Source: an archaeon
Lineage (GTDB): Archaea; Nanobdellota; Nanobdellia; SCGC-AAA011-G17; PNOQ01
Direction: 5' to 3'
Length of the DNA stretch: 34,057 nt
Assembly (NCBI GenBank): GCA_018671245.1
Contig: JABHIB010000009.1
Coordinates: forward strand, 1-34,057
This document shows positions 9,501 to 17,313 of the stretch, one piece after another (the stretch's first letter is position 1; every line of letters begins with the position of its first letter). The notes below the pieces were generated by a model that was given only the letters and a program-made list of their open reading frames with translations, searched no databases and was not told the origin of the DNA. The position numbers and the translations under genes are program-made.

Positions 9501-9887
9501 TTAAAAAAGGGAATTAAAGAATAACTCTTTAATCGCCCATACCATCAAAACAATCCATATTATCAAATATAGCCAGAAATCTTTCCACATACTCTTTATT
9601 TTGAAAATTTTCAGCATTTTTCCTACATGATTTGCCATTCCAAATACTATCAATAATGCCATGAATGTCATCACTGCGAAAATTTCAACTATGGAAAACA
9701 CTTGGATCAAATAGTAAAAAACTATTGCTGCCAAAATAAGAGACATTGATTGTAGTGCTTTTGGTTTTGCATACATTTTCTTTGCCAAATCCATCCACGC
9801 ATTTGGATTTATTACTAAGTAAATCATCTTTATTACTCCTAATGCAAGAAAAATCATTGCTATAATCTCTATTGGTGTATAAGTCAT
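9501..9887 (-). CDS. Multi-pass membrane protein, hypothetical
   Basis: About four hydrophobic segments; SD-like aggaggtgc before ATG. Confidence 0.7.
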   Translation of the reverse strand: MTYTPIEIIAMIFLALGVIKMIYLVINPNAWMDLAKKMYAKPKALQSMSLILAAIVFYYLIQVFSIVEIFAVMTFMALLIVFGMANHVGKMLKIFKIKSMWKDFWLYLIIWIVLMVWAIKELFFNSLF

Positions 9888-9962
9888 TAGTGCACCTCCT
9901 TAAGTAGATTTTAGGATTTGTAGTATAAAAAGTTTGTTATTAAAAAAAATAAAAAAAAGGGA

Positions 9963-10154
9963 TTAGAAATTCTTTGCTACCCCTTCTTCCATTGCTTTTT
10001 CTGCGTTGTCTTTTGACATCATTGCGCACATTGTTGTTCCACAATCTGGGCATTTTCCTTTTGCCATAAATCCGCCTCTCGCAGTTTTGTTCATTGTTGG
10101 ATCTTTCATATCTTGTCCTTTTTTCTTACATTTAACACAGTATGCTTGTACCAT
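9963..10154 (-). CDS. DUF5679-like small zinc-binding protein
   Basis: MVQAYCVKCKKKGQDMKDP...GKCPDCGTTM matches the remembered DUF5679 pattern; CxxC...CxxC. Confidence 0.85.
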   Translation of the reverse strand: MVQAYCVKCKKKGQDMKDPTMNKTARGGFMAKGKCPDCGTTMCAMMSKDNAEKAMEEGVAKNF

Positions 10155-10218
10155 TTTAATTGTACCTCCTCTAATTACAGCATATAAAGAGTATAAAAAT
10201 CTAACTATTTAGTAAAAT

Positions 10219-10989
10219 TTATTCTTTCAGAATTTTTTCCATGTTTATTGAGTCTTGAATTGTGTTCGGACTCTCGCAGATTATCTCGCCAGAAATTTTA
10301 TGTTTTTTCAAAGCTTTTGCTAGTTTCTTAAATTCCTTAACATCAATAGGTATGTGATTTTTTTCACCCTTTGGACCATAGTTTATTCCAGAATAATGCA
10401 TATGAAAATTCTTATGACCTATCTCTTCAATTATTTCTTCAAAATCTATCACCCCTTGATTTCTAGCCTTTAAGTGTGCAAAATCTATACAGAATGAGGT
10501 TCTCGTTTCTTTAGATAATCTTAGAGTTTCTTTTAGTGAACCAAATACACTATTCTTTCCAGTTGTTTCATGAGAGAGCTTCACATCCCATTTATTTTTC
10601 TTGATTTCTTCTTTAAGCTCAATTATATTTGACTTTATTATTTGATAACTCTCTTCTTTGTCTTTCTTCCCAAAATATCCGGCATGAAAAACAATGTCTT
10701 TTGCGCCGAGATAGTGTCCCATTTCGCATGCTCCTAAAATCCTAATTTTACTCTTTTCTATCTTCGATTTGTCTTCAGAATTTAGATTGATATAGTATGA
10801 TCCGTGTATACTTAATTGTATATTTAGTTTTTTTGCTAACTTGCCAATTCTGATTGCATCAGCTTTCTTTAAATAATTCGAATAAGTAAATGATACTTCT
10901 GCAGCATTGAAACCTAGTTTATTATATTCTTTTAAATTACTCTCTGCCTCTTTAACTCCGCCAATTCCTGCAGGACCTATTCTTAACAT
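10219..10989 (-). CDS. Endonuclease IV-like / AP endonuclease family 2 TIM-barrel protein
   Basis: MLRIGPAGIGG...LSIHGSYYINLNS...HAGYFGK...LSHETTGK...CIDFAHLKAR...HMHYSG pattern of Nfo-like TIM barrels. Confidence 0.82.
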   Translation of the reverse strand: MLRIGPAGIGGVKEAESNLKEYNKLGFNAAEVSFTYSNYLKKADAIRIGKLAKKLNIQLSIHGSYYINLNSEDKSKIEKSKIRILGACEMGHYLGAKDIVFHAGYFGKKDKEESYQIIKSNIIELKEEIKKNKWDVKLSHETTGKNSVFGSLKETLRLSKETRTSFCIDFAHLKARNQGVIDFEEIIEEIGHKNFHMHYSGINYGPKGEKNHIPIDVKEFKKLAKALKKHKISGEIICESPNTIQDSINMEKILKE

Positions 10990-11084
10990 GTTTAGGATTC
11001 AGATGATAGTGTTTTTAATAATTTCTATGTTTCAAAAGATTTAAATATATCTAAATTAAAGTTTTAATTAATTAGGTGATATTT

Positions 11085-11531
11085 ATGAAACGTGAAATCT
11101 GGGACCCATTAAAAGATATGAAAGAATTTAGAAAAGAGATGAATGATATTTTTAAGATTTATTGGAAAGAGGGAATGACCTTACCAAAGGGCATTAAGAT
11201 CAGAGAACCTTTGATTGACATAATAGACAAAAAGAAAGATTTGATTGTAATTTTTGAACTTCCAGGTATTGATAAAAATGATCTTAATTTAATTATTGAT
11301 CCTGATAGAGTAGAAATTAAAGCTAAGAAAAAAGTCGAGAAAGTTGGTAGAAATGAGAATTATTTTAGAAAAGAGAGATCGTATGGAGGATTCTACAAAG
11401 TATTTTCATTACCTGTCTATGTTAATCCTGATAAAACTAAAGTTGATTTTAATAAGGGTGTCTTAACTTTGAAACTATCTAAACTTAAAAAACAACCAAA
11501 GAAAAAAATTATTAATCTATCTGAGAAATGA
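11085..11531 (+). CDS. Hsp20/alpha-crystallin small heat-shock protein
   Basis: FELPGIDKNDLNLIIDPDRVEIKAKK...FSLPVYVNPDKTKVDFNKGVLTLKLSK; ATG 11085 with SD-like aggtgat preferred over GTG 11076. Confidence 0.95.
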   Translation: MKREIWDPLKDMKEFRKEMNDIFKIYWKEGMTLPKGIKIREPLIDIIDKKKDLIVIFELPGIDKNDLNLIIDPDRVEIKAKKKVEKVGRNENYFRKERSYGGFYKVFSLPVYVNPDKTKVDFNKGVLTLKLSKLKKQPKKKIINLSEK

Positions 11532-11536
11532 AGAAA

Positions 11537-11740
11537 TTATTCTTCTAACTTTTTTATTTTTCTTTCTAATTCAGAAGATTCTAGATTTTCATCTATTAAA
11601 GAATTTCCTGCCTTGTATCCAGGCTTTGATTCAGGTACCATAATATCATCATAAATCTTAAACTTGGTAGATTTCCCAGTTTTTTTATCGATTATATAAT
11701 GAGGTTTGTACCTAAAATAACCAAATTGGTAGTTCTCCAT
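11537..11740 (-). CDS. Small hypothetical protein
   Basis: 67-aa ORF with plausible composition. Confidence 0.45.
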   Translation of the reverse strand: MENYQFGYFRYKPHYIIDKKTGKSTKFKIYDDIMVPESKPGYKAGNSLIDENLESSELERKIKKLEE

Positions 11741-11742
11741 TC

Positions 11743-11940
11743 TTATCTCCTAGATTTTTTTTGAAAAAATCCTAAGTATATCATTTCTAGTATTGCTGCT
11801 GAACCCAATACTAACATTACCATGAACCAACCTTTTTGTTTGTTCCTTGCAGATTTCCACAAAGCTACACCTTTCCAAGGAATTGTCCAAAGAAGTAATA
11901 TTGTCATAAACCACGGATTTGTTATAAATTCAAATAACAT
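11743..11940 (-). CDS. DUF5652-like small membrane protein
   Basis: LLLWTIPWKGVALWKSARNKQKGWFMVMLVLGSAAILEMIYLGFF. Confidence 0.75.
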   Translation of the reverse strand: MLFEFITNPWFMTILLLWTIPWKGVALWKSARNKQKGWFMVMLVLGSAAILEMIYLGFFQKKSRR

Positions 11941-11999
11941 TTTTTTGCCTCCAATAAATATGTAGATGGTTTGAAGTTTTTAAAGTTTGTTTTTAAAAA

Positions 12000-12416
12000 T
12001 TAGTCTAATTCTAAAGCTTTTAATATGATATCTAACTTTTTATTGATTGATTCTAACTCTTTATTTGATTCACCAGATCTTTGAGATTTTGAACTCCCAT
12101 TATCTTTGAAACACTCATTACAGAAAATTGGTTTACTTGAAGTTGGCTTAAACGGAACTTCACAATTCTTTTTACATTTATCACAAACAACTTTTGTCAT
12201 TTCTATTCTATCAGAACCTCTTCTATCAGAACCTCTTCTATCAGAACCTCTTCTTCCGAAACTCCCTCTATCAGAACTTCCCCTATCAGAACCTCTTCTA
12301 CTATTATCTCTTGAACGACCTGAACCTCTTCTAGATGAATTTCTATCTTTAGTGAACTCTTCAAAAGTTTGAGATTCCCTAGAGTTTCTTCTTCCGTTCT
12401 TTTCTGTACTTACCAT
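12000..12416 (-). CDS. Arg/Ser/Gly-rich low-complexity protein with CxxCxxxC...CxxC zinc ribbon
   Basis: RRGSD tandem repeats followed by VVCDKCKKNCEVPFKPTSSKPIFCNECF. Confidence 0.8.
   Translation of the reverse strand: MVSTEKNGRRNSRESQTFEEFTKDRNSSRRGSGRSRDNSRRGSDRGSSDRGSFGRRGSDRRGSDRRGSDRIEMTKVVCDKCKKNCEVPFKPTSSKPIFCNECFKDNGSSKSQRSGESNKELESINKKLDIILKALELD
12200..12301 (-). repeat. 15-bp tandem repeat encoding RRGSD units
   Basis: tctatcagaacctct repeated consecutively, then degenerate copies. Confidence 0.8.
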
Positions 12417-12574
12417 TAGGTGATTTGAACAGTGTGTCCCTTTATAAAACTATGTAAAATTGGCCAAATATCGAGGTTTCCTTAAAAACTCAAAATTCGA
12501 GATAATAATACAAGTTACTATAACTTAGTAGTGAAAATATAAAGATTTATATAGCCTAGATTATTAGAGATTGT

Positions 12575-13216
12575 ATGGTACAAAATTTAATTTCGAAATA
12601 TCTTGCGTATGGTTCTATAGCCTTAGCACTATCTCCATCAAGCATTTTAGGAGAAATTAAAACTGATTCTCTTGAAGATAGACTCTCACAAGCATTTAAT
12701 GAAGTCAATACTCAATTCGAATTAGATGAAGGAGAGGATGTACTAATTATTGACGGCGAGACTCAGAAGATATACTTAGTAGATGAAACCGATGGGTTTA
12801 GAATTAACAGTACATATGATATTTCTACAGGAAAACCAGGTTTTGGGAATAAATCTGGGAGCAATAAAACTCCCTTAGGAATTCATAAGATAAAAGAAAA
12901 ATATGGAGAGGATGCACTTAAAGGATCCATTTTTAAGGCAAGACGAAATACTGGAAAACTTGCAAGAATCTACACTGAAGAGTATGATTCTCCAAGAGAT
13001 TTTGTAACAAGCAGAATTATGTGGTTAGATGGCTGTGAAAATGATAATAAAAATAGTCATTCTAGATTTATTTATATTCATGGAACTCCTGAAGAAGGTT
13101 TAATTGGTAATCCTGCATCCCATGGTTGTATAAGGATGAAAAATGAGGATGTAATCGAATTGTATGAGATAGTAGATCCTGGAACTTATGTTAGTATTAT
13201 TAATTCTGAAGAATGA
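12575..13216 (+). CDS. Secreted L,D-transpeptidase (YkuD) domain protein
   Basis: IYIHGTPEEGLIGNPASHGCIRMKNEDVIELYEIVDPGTYVSI carries the YkuD HGT...SHGCIRM signature; N-terminal hydrophobic leader; TATA agatttatatag upstream. Confidence 0.92.
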   Translation: MVQNLISKYLAYGSIALALSPSSILGEIKTDSLEDRLSQAFNEVNTQFELDEGEDVLIIDGETQKIYLVDETDGFRINSTYDISTGKPGFGNKSGSNKTPLGIHKIKEKYGEDALKGSIFKARRNTGKLARIYTEEYDSPRDFVTSRIMWLDGCENDNKNSHSRFIYIHGTPEEGLIGNPASHGCIRMKNEDVIELYEIVDPGTYVSIINSEE

Positions 13217-13303
13217 TCATATGCTGGAGCCAAATGGCAGGCTGACCCCAGCGATAAATTGCACTTTTTGGAGGCGTTATGGTTGATATTTGTATAAATT
13301 TGA

Positions 13304-13414
13304 TTAAACTAATCCTGCTTCTACCATTATGCTAGCTAACGTGATTCTTTCACCATTATACTCTTGTTCAGCAAGTTCTAAGTACCACCTTTCAATATTA
13401 TATTTTATTTCCAT
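13304..13414 (-). CDS. 36-aa small ORF (below track threshold)
   Basis: MEIKYNIERWYLELAEQEYNGERITLASIMVEAGLV; TATA-like catataaac on the minus strand upstream of the ATG. Confidence 0.3.
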   Translation of the reverse strand: MEIKYNIERWYLELAEQEYNGERITLASIMVEAGLV

Positions 13415-13548
13415 TGTGATATTATCTTATTTTATTTGTTTATATGTGAATTGGGAGTGTATGACAACCTGTCAAAATGTCAAAAAAAGCGAATATCTCC
13501 AAATTAGTTAAACTTTTAAGTGACTATTTTTTGAGTTTATAGGTTAAA

Positions 13549-13785
13549 ATGAATAATGCTAAAGAATATTTGGATAATCTCCTTGATGGATTGAATAAAA
13601 GCATAATAAAAGAAGATAGAGAAGCTGCTTTTTTCTATGTTAGAGAGTTTCCTTATTCAGTGATTAAATATGTAGATAGTATTTATACTGAAGACGCATC
13701 CAAACTTACAAAAGATTATTTGTTTCTTCTTGAATTATATTCACTTAAATTTGAGAAAGAAAATAATGAAACGAGACTATCTTAA
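13549..13785 (+). CDS. Small hypothetical protein
   Basis: MNNAKEYLDNLLDGLNKSIIKEDREAAFFYVREFPYSVIKYV...; TATA-like sequence upstream; overlaps the next ORF. Confidence 0.6.
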   Translation: MNNAKEYLDNLLDGLNKSIIKEDREAAFFYVREFPYSVIKYVDSIYTEDASKLTKDYLFLLELYSLKFEKENNETRLS

Positions 13786-14059
13786 AATGGAAAATTATCC
13801 AAATCTAAAAGAAAACATCGAAACCTTGTTAGGAGATGTTCAAAATCTTGAACATTATAAGGCCTGGATTTATTTAGAATGTGAAAATGAAACTCCTGAA
13901 TCCAAGAGAATTTTATTAGATGTTTGTAAAAATGAAAAATATTGTAATGCATTGGGAATTAATTATGATAATTTAGATGAAAAAGATTTAAATAAAATAA
14001 AAGTGTTTTCGATATATCTTTCTAAACAAAATCCGGAAATTGTTCTTCCAAATCTGTAA
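13766..14059 (+). CDS. Hypothetical protein, overlapping the preceding gene by 20 nt
   Basis: ATG 13766 (MKRDYLKMENYPNLKENIETLLGDVQ...); ORF track gives an earlier start at 13730. Confidence 0.6.
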   Translation: MKRDYLKMENYPNLKENIETLLGDVQNLEHYKAWIYLECENETPESKRILLDVCKNEKYCNALGINYDNLDEKDLNKIKVFSIYLSKQNPEIVLPNL

Positions 14060-14060
14060 A

Positions 14061-14285
14061 TTAAGCTAATCTATTAGGATCATCTATTTGTTCTTCCAGA
14101 CCTTGTGGAGCTTCTTGAGCAGCTTGCGCTTCTGCAGCTATATCAACTCCAAGTTTTTTTAGTTCTTCTGTGTGTCCTTTCATAAGTTGATCCACTATAG
14201 TTATTATTCTGTGCAATTCTTGCCTTTCCTTATATAGTGTTGATAGAGAACCTTTGTGAAATCCAATTATTTCTTCATTTGCCAT
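14061..14285 (-). CDS. Small hypothetical protein
   Basis: MANEEIIGFHKGSLSTLYKERQELHRIITIVDQLMKGHTEELKKLGVDIAAEAQ...; ATG 14285 follows SD-like ggggg of the upstream small gene. Confidence 0.6.
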   Translation of the reverse strand: MANEEIIGFHKGSLSTLYKERQELHRIITIVDQLMKGHTEELKKLGVDIAAEAQAAQEAPQGLEEQIDDPNRLA

Positions 14286-14289
14286 TATA

Positions 14290-14439
14290 TTATTCACCCC
14301 CTTGATTAAGTTTTGAAATTTGTTTGATTATTGATTGATTTATGAAATCTTCTTCATCTGAAAACATTTTTGTCTGTTCTATTGTATTTCTTATACTATC
14401 CATTAATTGTTTTGGTAATTTTACAGTTTCAAATTCCAT
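14290..14439 (-). CDS. 49-aa ribbon-helix-helix-like small protein (below track threshold)
   Basis: MEFETVKLPKQLMDSIRNTIEQTKMFSDEEDFINQSIIKQISKLNQGGE: beta-strand then two helices, typical of RHH/CopG-like proteins; adjacent to the 74-aa gene. Confidence 0.6.
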   Translation of the reverse strand: MEFETVKLPKQLMDSIRNTIEQTKMFSDEEDFINQSIIKQISKLNQGGE

Positions 14440-14463
14440 ATTATCCCTCTATTTTCTAAATTA

Positions 14464-14479
14464 TAATCCCTTAGGATTA
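14464..14479. promoter_or_regulatory. Candidate operator TAATCC-CTTA-GGATTA
   Basis: Perfect 6-bp inverted repeat between a TATA-like gttttatatac and the RHH gene start. Confidence 0.35.
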
Positions 14480-14541
14480 CATCCCTACTAAGAAATCAAA
14501 AGTATATAAAACATTCGCTAATTTTCTAAATAATTGAGAAA

Positions 14542-15057
14542 TTATCTATGAGTTCTAGCTCTTCTTTTAGTTCGCTTTTTAGGTAGCTTTTTGGTACCAT
14601 CCTTGTTAAATTTACCGAGATATACAAATTGGTCCCTCCAATTATTTGGTCTCCAATCTGGAGTGTGTAAATCGCTAACTTGGAGAAGCTTCCCTTCAAT
14701 TGTCCTTACAACATATTGATTTTCTAACTCTGGGTGATAATATACTATTGCTAATCTGTGCTTACCCTTTTTTTCTCTCGACAGGCAAACTTTTCTAGAA
14801 CTTCTTATTGTGTCTTCTATTGATTCTTTATTCCACCCTCTACTAGAAGCATATCTTTTTGAGGTGTGTTCCCCATATCTAAAACTAGTTTCTCTTTTTG
14901 GCAACTCCTGGTCTATCTTATATTCTAAACTTGTTGCCATAAATAACATTAAACTTTCAATTATAAATATAACTCCAAAAATTCCTTGAAAGGTAGGAAT
15001 CATCGAACTTCCAATAAATGCCCCAGTAATTGTAGTTTTAGTTCCTGCCAATAACAA
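14542..15057 (-). CDS. Membrane protein with C-terminal colicin E5-like RNase domain
   Basis: RGWNKESIEDTIRSSRKVCLSREKKGKHRLAIVYYHPELENQYVVRTIEGKLLQVSDLHTPDWRPNNW aligns by eye to the colicin E5 tRNase pattern RGWTEDDIKNTV...ATVYGSPGKYVVVNDRTGEVTQISDKTDPGW. Hydrophobic N-terminal segments; the frame continues upstream past 15057 with no ATG. Confidence 0.72.
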   Translation of the reverse strand: MLLAGTKTTITGAFIGSSMIPTFQGIFGVIFIIESLMLFMATSLEYKIDQELPKRETSFRYGEHTSKRYASSRGWNKESIEDTIRSSRKVCLSREKKGKHRLAIVYYHPELENQYVVRTIEGKLLQVSDLHTPDWRPNNWRDQFVYLGKFNKDGTKKLPKKRTKRRARTHR

Positions 15058-15101
15058 AATACCAGCAGTTAGTACTTGTATAGCTAATATCCCTTGGAGA
15101 A

Positions 15102-16991
15102 TTATTTTTTTGATTTTTTCTTTCTCCTCTTCTTTTTCTTTGTTTTTCTTTTCTTCTTCGGTTGTTTTCTTATTAACAAAAATAATAGAATGATTATAAC
15201 TATAAATAATGCTAGAATAGTTTTGTACAGTTTAGAGTAATCTTCTTTTGGTTCTTCTATAGATATTATTCTTTCTTCTGTTTCAAATAGATCGCTACTC
15301 ACTGCGACTTCCCCATAATAACTTAATACACATTGATACACATAGTAATCTAATTTAGCGGCCAAAGGAATGGTCATACTTCTGTTCATTGCAGTTTGTT
15401 CTTCTACAGCAAGGGTCTCTTGGAAATAATCGTACATAGTTCCATTCATATCTTCAAGAGTGCAGTCTATTACAACATCTACAGGTTTTAGAGTACCCAT
15501 ATTATACATTACTATATCTGCCCAGATGTCTTCTCCTGGATGAGAAATTTTTGATTCATTAAATAAATCAACCTTTATATCGAATAGTGCATAAGGAGCT
15601 GTACCTCTAGTCTCAGCTATAATTGGTTCTTCTCTTGTTCTGAATTTTATTATATCTGATTCTGTTGCAGCATTATGTTCATCTATTGCTCTAATTTTCC
15701 AATAGTAAGTTGTTGAATAATCTAATCTTGATATTGTTATTATCTTATCTTCTTGTCCTGATGAGATTGGAACTGTAAGATTTGTTGAATTGTCCAAAAA
15801 CACATCATAACTCATATCATCTCCCTCAGGATCTTCTACAGACCAAGATAGTGCTAGATTAATTGGTAAATTTATTGAACCGTATTCTGGATTGAAGTTA
15901 GTTATGCTTGTTGGAGGACTATTTGGCCTTATTCCAGTTGTGAAATTCCAAATCAATCCTTCGGTTTCATATTCATTATCTTTTGCAATAATCTTCCAAT
16001 AGTAAGTTGTCGAATAGTCCAATTCTTGGATGACACCATAACTAGGTTCTATTTGATCTTCTAAGAGTTTATGCAGTCCTGAATTATTTGTTCCGAAATA
16101 AATATCATAAAACAATTCCCCATCATCTGAGCAAGTCCAAGTCAGAGTTGGGAGAAGATCTACCTCTTGGGCACCATCTACAGGAGAAGGATTTGAAGGT
16201 TGTTCCGGAGGAGTGTTAGGTTCAGGTTCTGTTGTAAAATGCCAAGTTTGTCCAACCGTTGCATCATATCCATCACTTATAATAACCTGCCAGTTGTATG
16301 TAGTAGAATAATTTAGTAATTCACTAAAAGAATAATTTGTTTCTGATTGAGTAGATATTAATCCTAAACTTTCCACTCCAAAATAAATATCATATTCTAA
16401 TTCTTGTTCAGAGTTCACATCTGATCCAGTCCATGATAATTCTGAAGAAATTAATACATTTGTTTGAGAATTTGAAGGACTTGGATTTGAAGGTTGTTCC
16501 GGAGGAGTATTGCAAGCTGTTGCTTTTGGTATACATCTTGATAAACATCTAACAGGAGGAGTTTTACGTGAATTAGATCCACCACTTGAACTAGATGTAG
16601 ATTGAGTTGATTTTTCTTGAGTCTCATCTCCAGAAGTTTCTCCTAAACTCTCTTCAATTGATTCTTCTTCCCCTTCTTGAATCTCTTCTGCAGGTTCTTC
16701 TTTTGGTTTCTCTTTGGGTGCTATATCCAACCCCATTTCTTTTGGTGCACTAAAAAGAGGTTCATCTCCAATTGGAAGATTTTGTACATCAGGATATACA
16801 CAACTTCTAATTTGAGTTAGTTCTAACTCTGAACAGTTATATTCTTCTAAACCGCACCCTATTGTTTCCCACTCTGTACACTCTCCACAGTTCTGTTCTT
16901 GAGAGAGTCTTAAGTTTGGAAAAAAGATAGTTAAAACTAATAGTGATAATACTACGAATGCTATTACTACCTCTCTTTTTCCTATTTTCAT
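15102..16991 (-). CDS. Cell-surface protein with three Fn3-like repeats, N-terminal signal and C-terminal TM anchor
   Basis: Signal MKIGKREVVIAFVVLSLLVLTIFF; repeats NTPPEQPSNPSP...LDYSTTYYWKI; C-terminal ILALFIVIIILLFLLIRKQPKKKRKTKKKKRR. Confidence 0.85.
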   Translation of the reverse strand: MKIGKREVVIAFVVLSLLVLTIFFPNLRLSQEQNCGECTEWETIGCGLEEYNCSELELTQIRSCVYPDVQNLPIGDEPLFSAPKEMGLDIAPKEKPKEEPAEEIQEGEEESIEESLGETSGDETQEKSTQSTSSSSGGSNSRKTPPVRCLSRCIPKATACNTPPEQPSNPSPSNSQTNVLISSELSWTGSDVNSEQELEYDIYFGVESLGLISTQSETNYSFSELLNYSTTYNWQVIISDGYDATVGQTWHFTTEPEPNTPPEQPSNPSPVDGAQEVDLLPTLTWTCSDDGELFYDIYFGTNNSGLHKLLEDQIEPSYGVIQELDYSTTYYWKIIAKDNEYETEGLIWNFTTGIRPNSPPTSITNFNPEYGSINLPINLALSWSVEDPEGDDMSYDVFLDNSTNLTVPISSGQEDKIITISRLDYSTTYYWKIRAIDEHNAATESDIIKFRTREEPIIAETRGTAPYALFDIKVDLFNESKISHPGEDIWADIVMYNMGTLKPVDVVIDCTLEDMNGTMYDYFQETLAVEEQTAMNRSMTIPLAAKLDYYVYQCVLSYYGEVAVSSDLFETEERIISIEEPKEDYSKLYKTILALFIVIIILLFLLIRKQPKKKRKTKKKKRRKKKSKK

Positions 16992-16992
16992 T

Positions 16993-17277
16993 TTATTTGA
17001 AATTATGCTCTTTTAATTTTGCATCAAAAGGCCATCTCGTGTGACCAAATTGAACTATTAAATCAATCTTAAGATTTTCTAAACCTACTGGGACATCACA
17101 AGATCCATAACATGAACCTGCCCATATAAAAATATCTGCATCTACTTTGCTTTTTATTTCGTCCACTACTTTCGTAGCTATTGGTTTTAAACCATCTGGG
17201 AATTGTAAACAAACTCGCTTTGCTTTATTCTTCTTGATTTCTTCTATAACCCTATTTATTTCTAAATCATATTCCAC
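16993..17277 (-). CDS. Dph2-like N-terminal domain fragment (diphthamide synthesis family)
   Basis: RVCLQFPDGLKPIATKVVDEIKSKVDADIFIWAGSCYGSCDVPVGLENLKIDLIVQFGHTRWPF resembles the first domain of archaeal Dph2; stops at 94 aa. Confidence 0.75.
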   Translation of the reverse strand: MEYDLEINRVIEEIKKNKAKRVCLQFPDGLKPIATKVVDEIKSKVDADIFIWAGSCYGSCDVPVGLENLKIDLIVQFGHTRWPFDAKLKEHNFK

Positions 17278-17313
17278 TAGATTAACTGAGAAGTTTTTAC
17301 TTTTAAAGTTTAC

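Noticed and set aside
12106-12372. 88-aa plus-strand ORF with LLSEP repeats
   Set aside because: Antisense shadow of the RRGSD-repeat gene.
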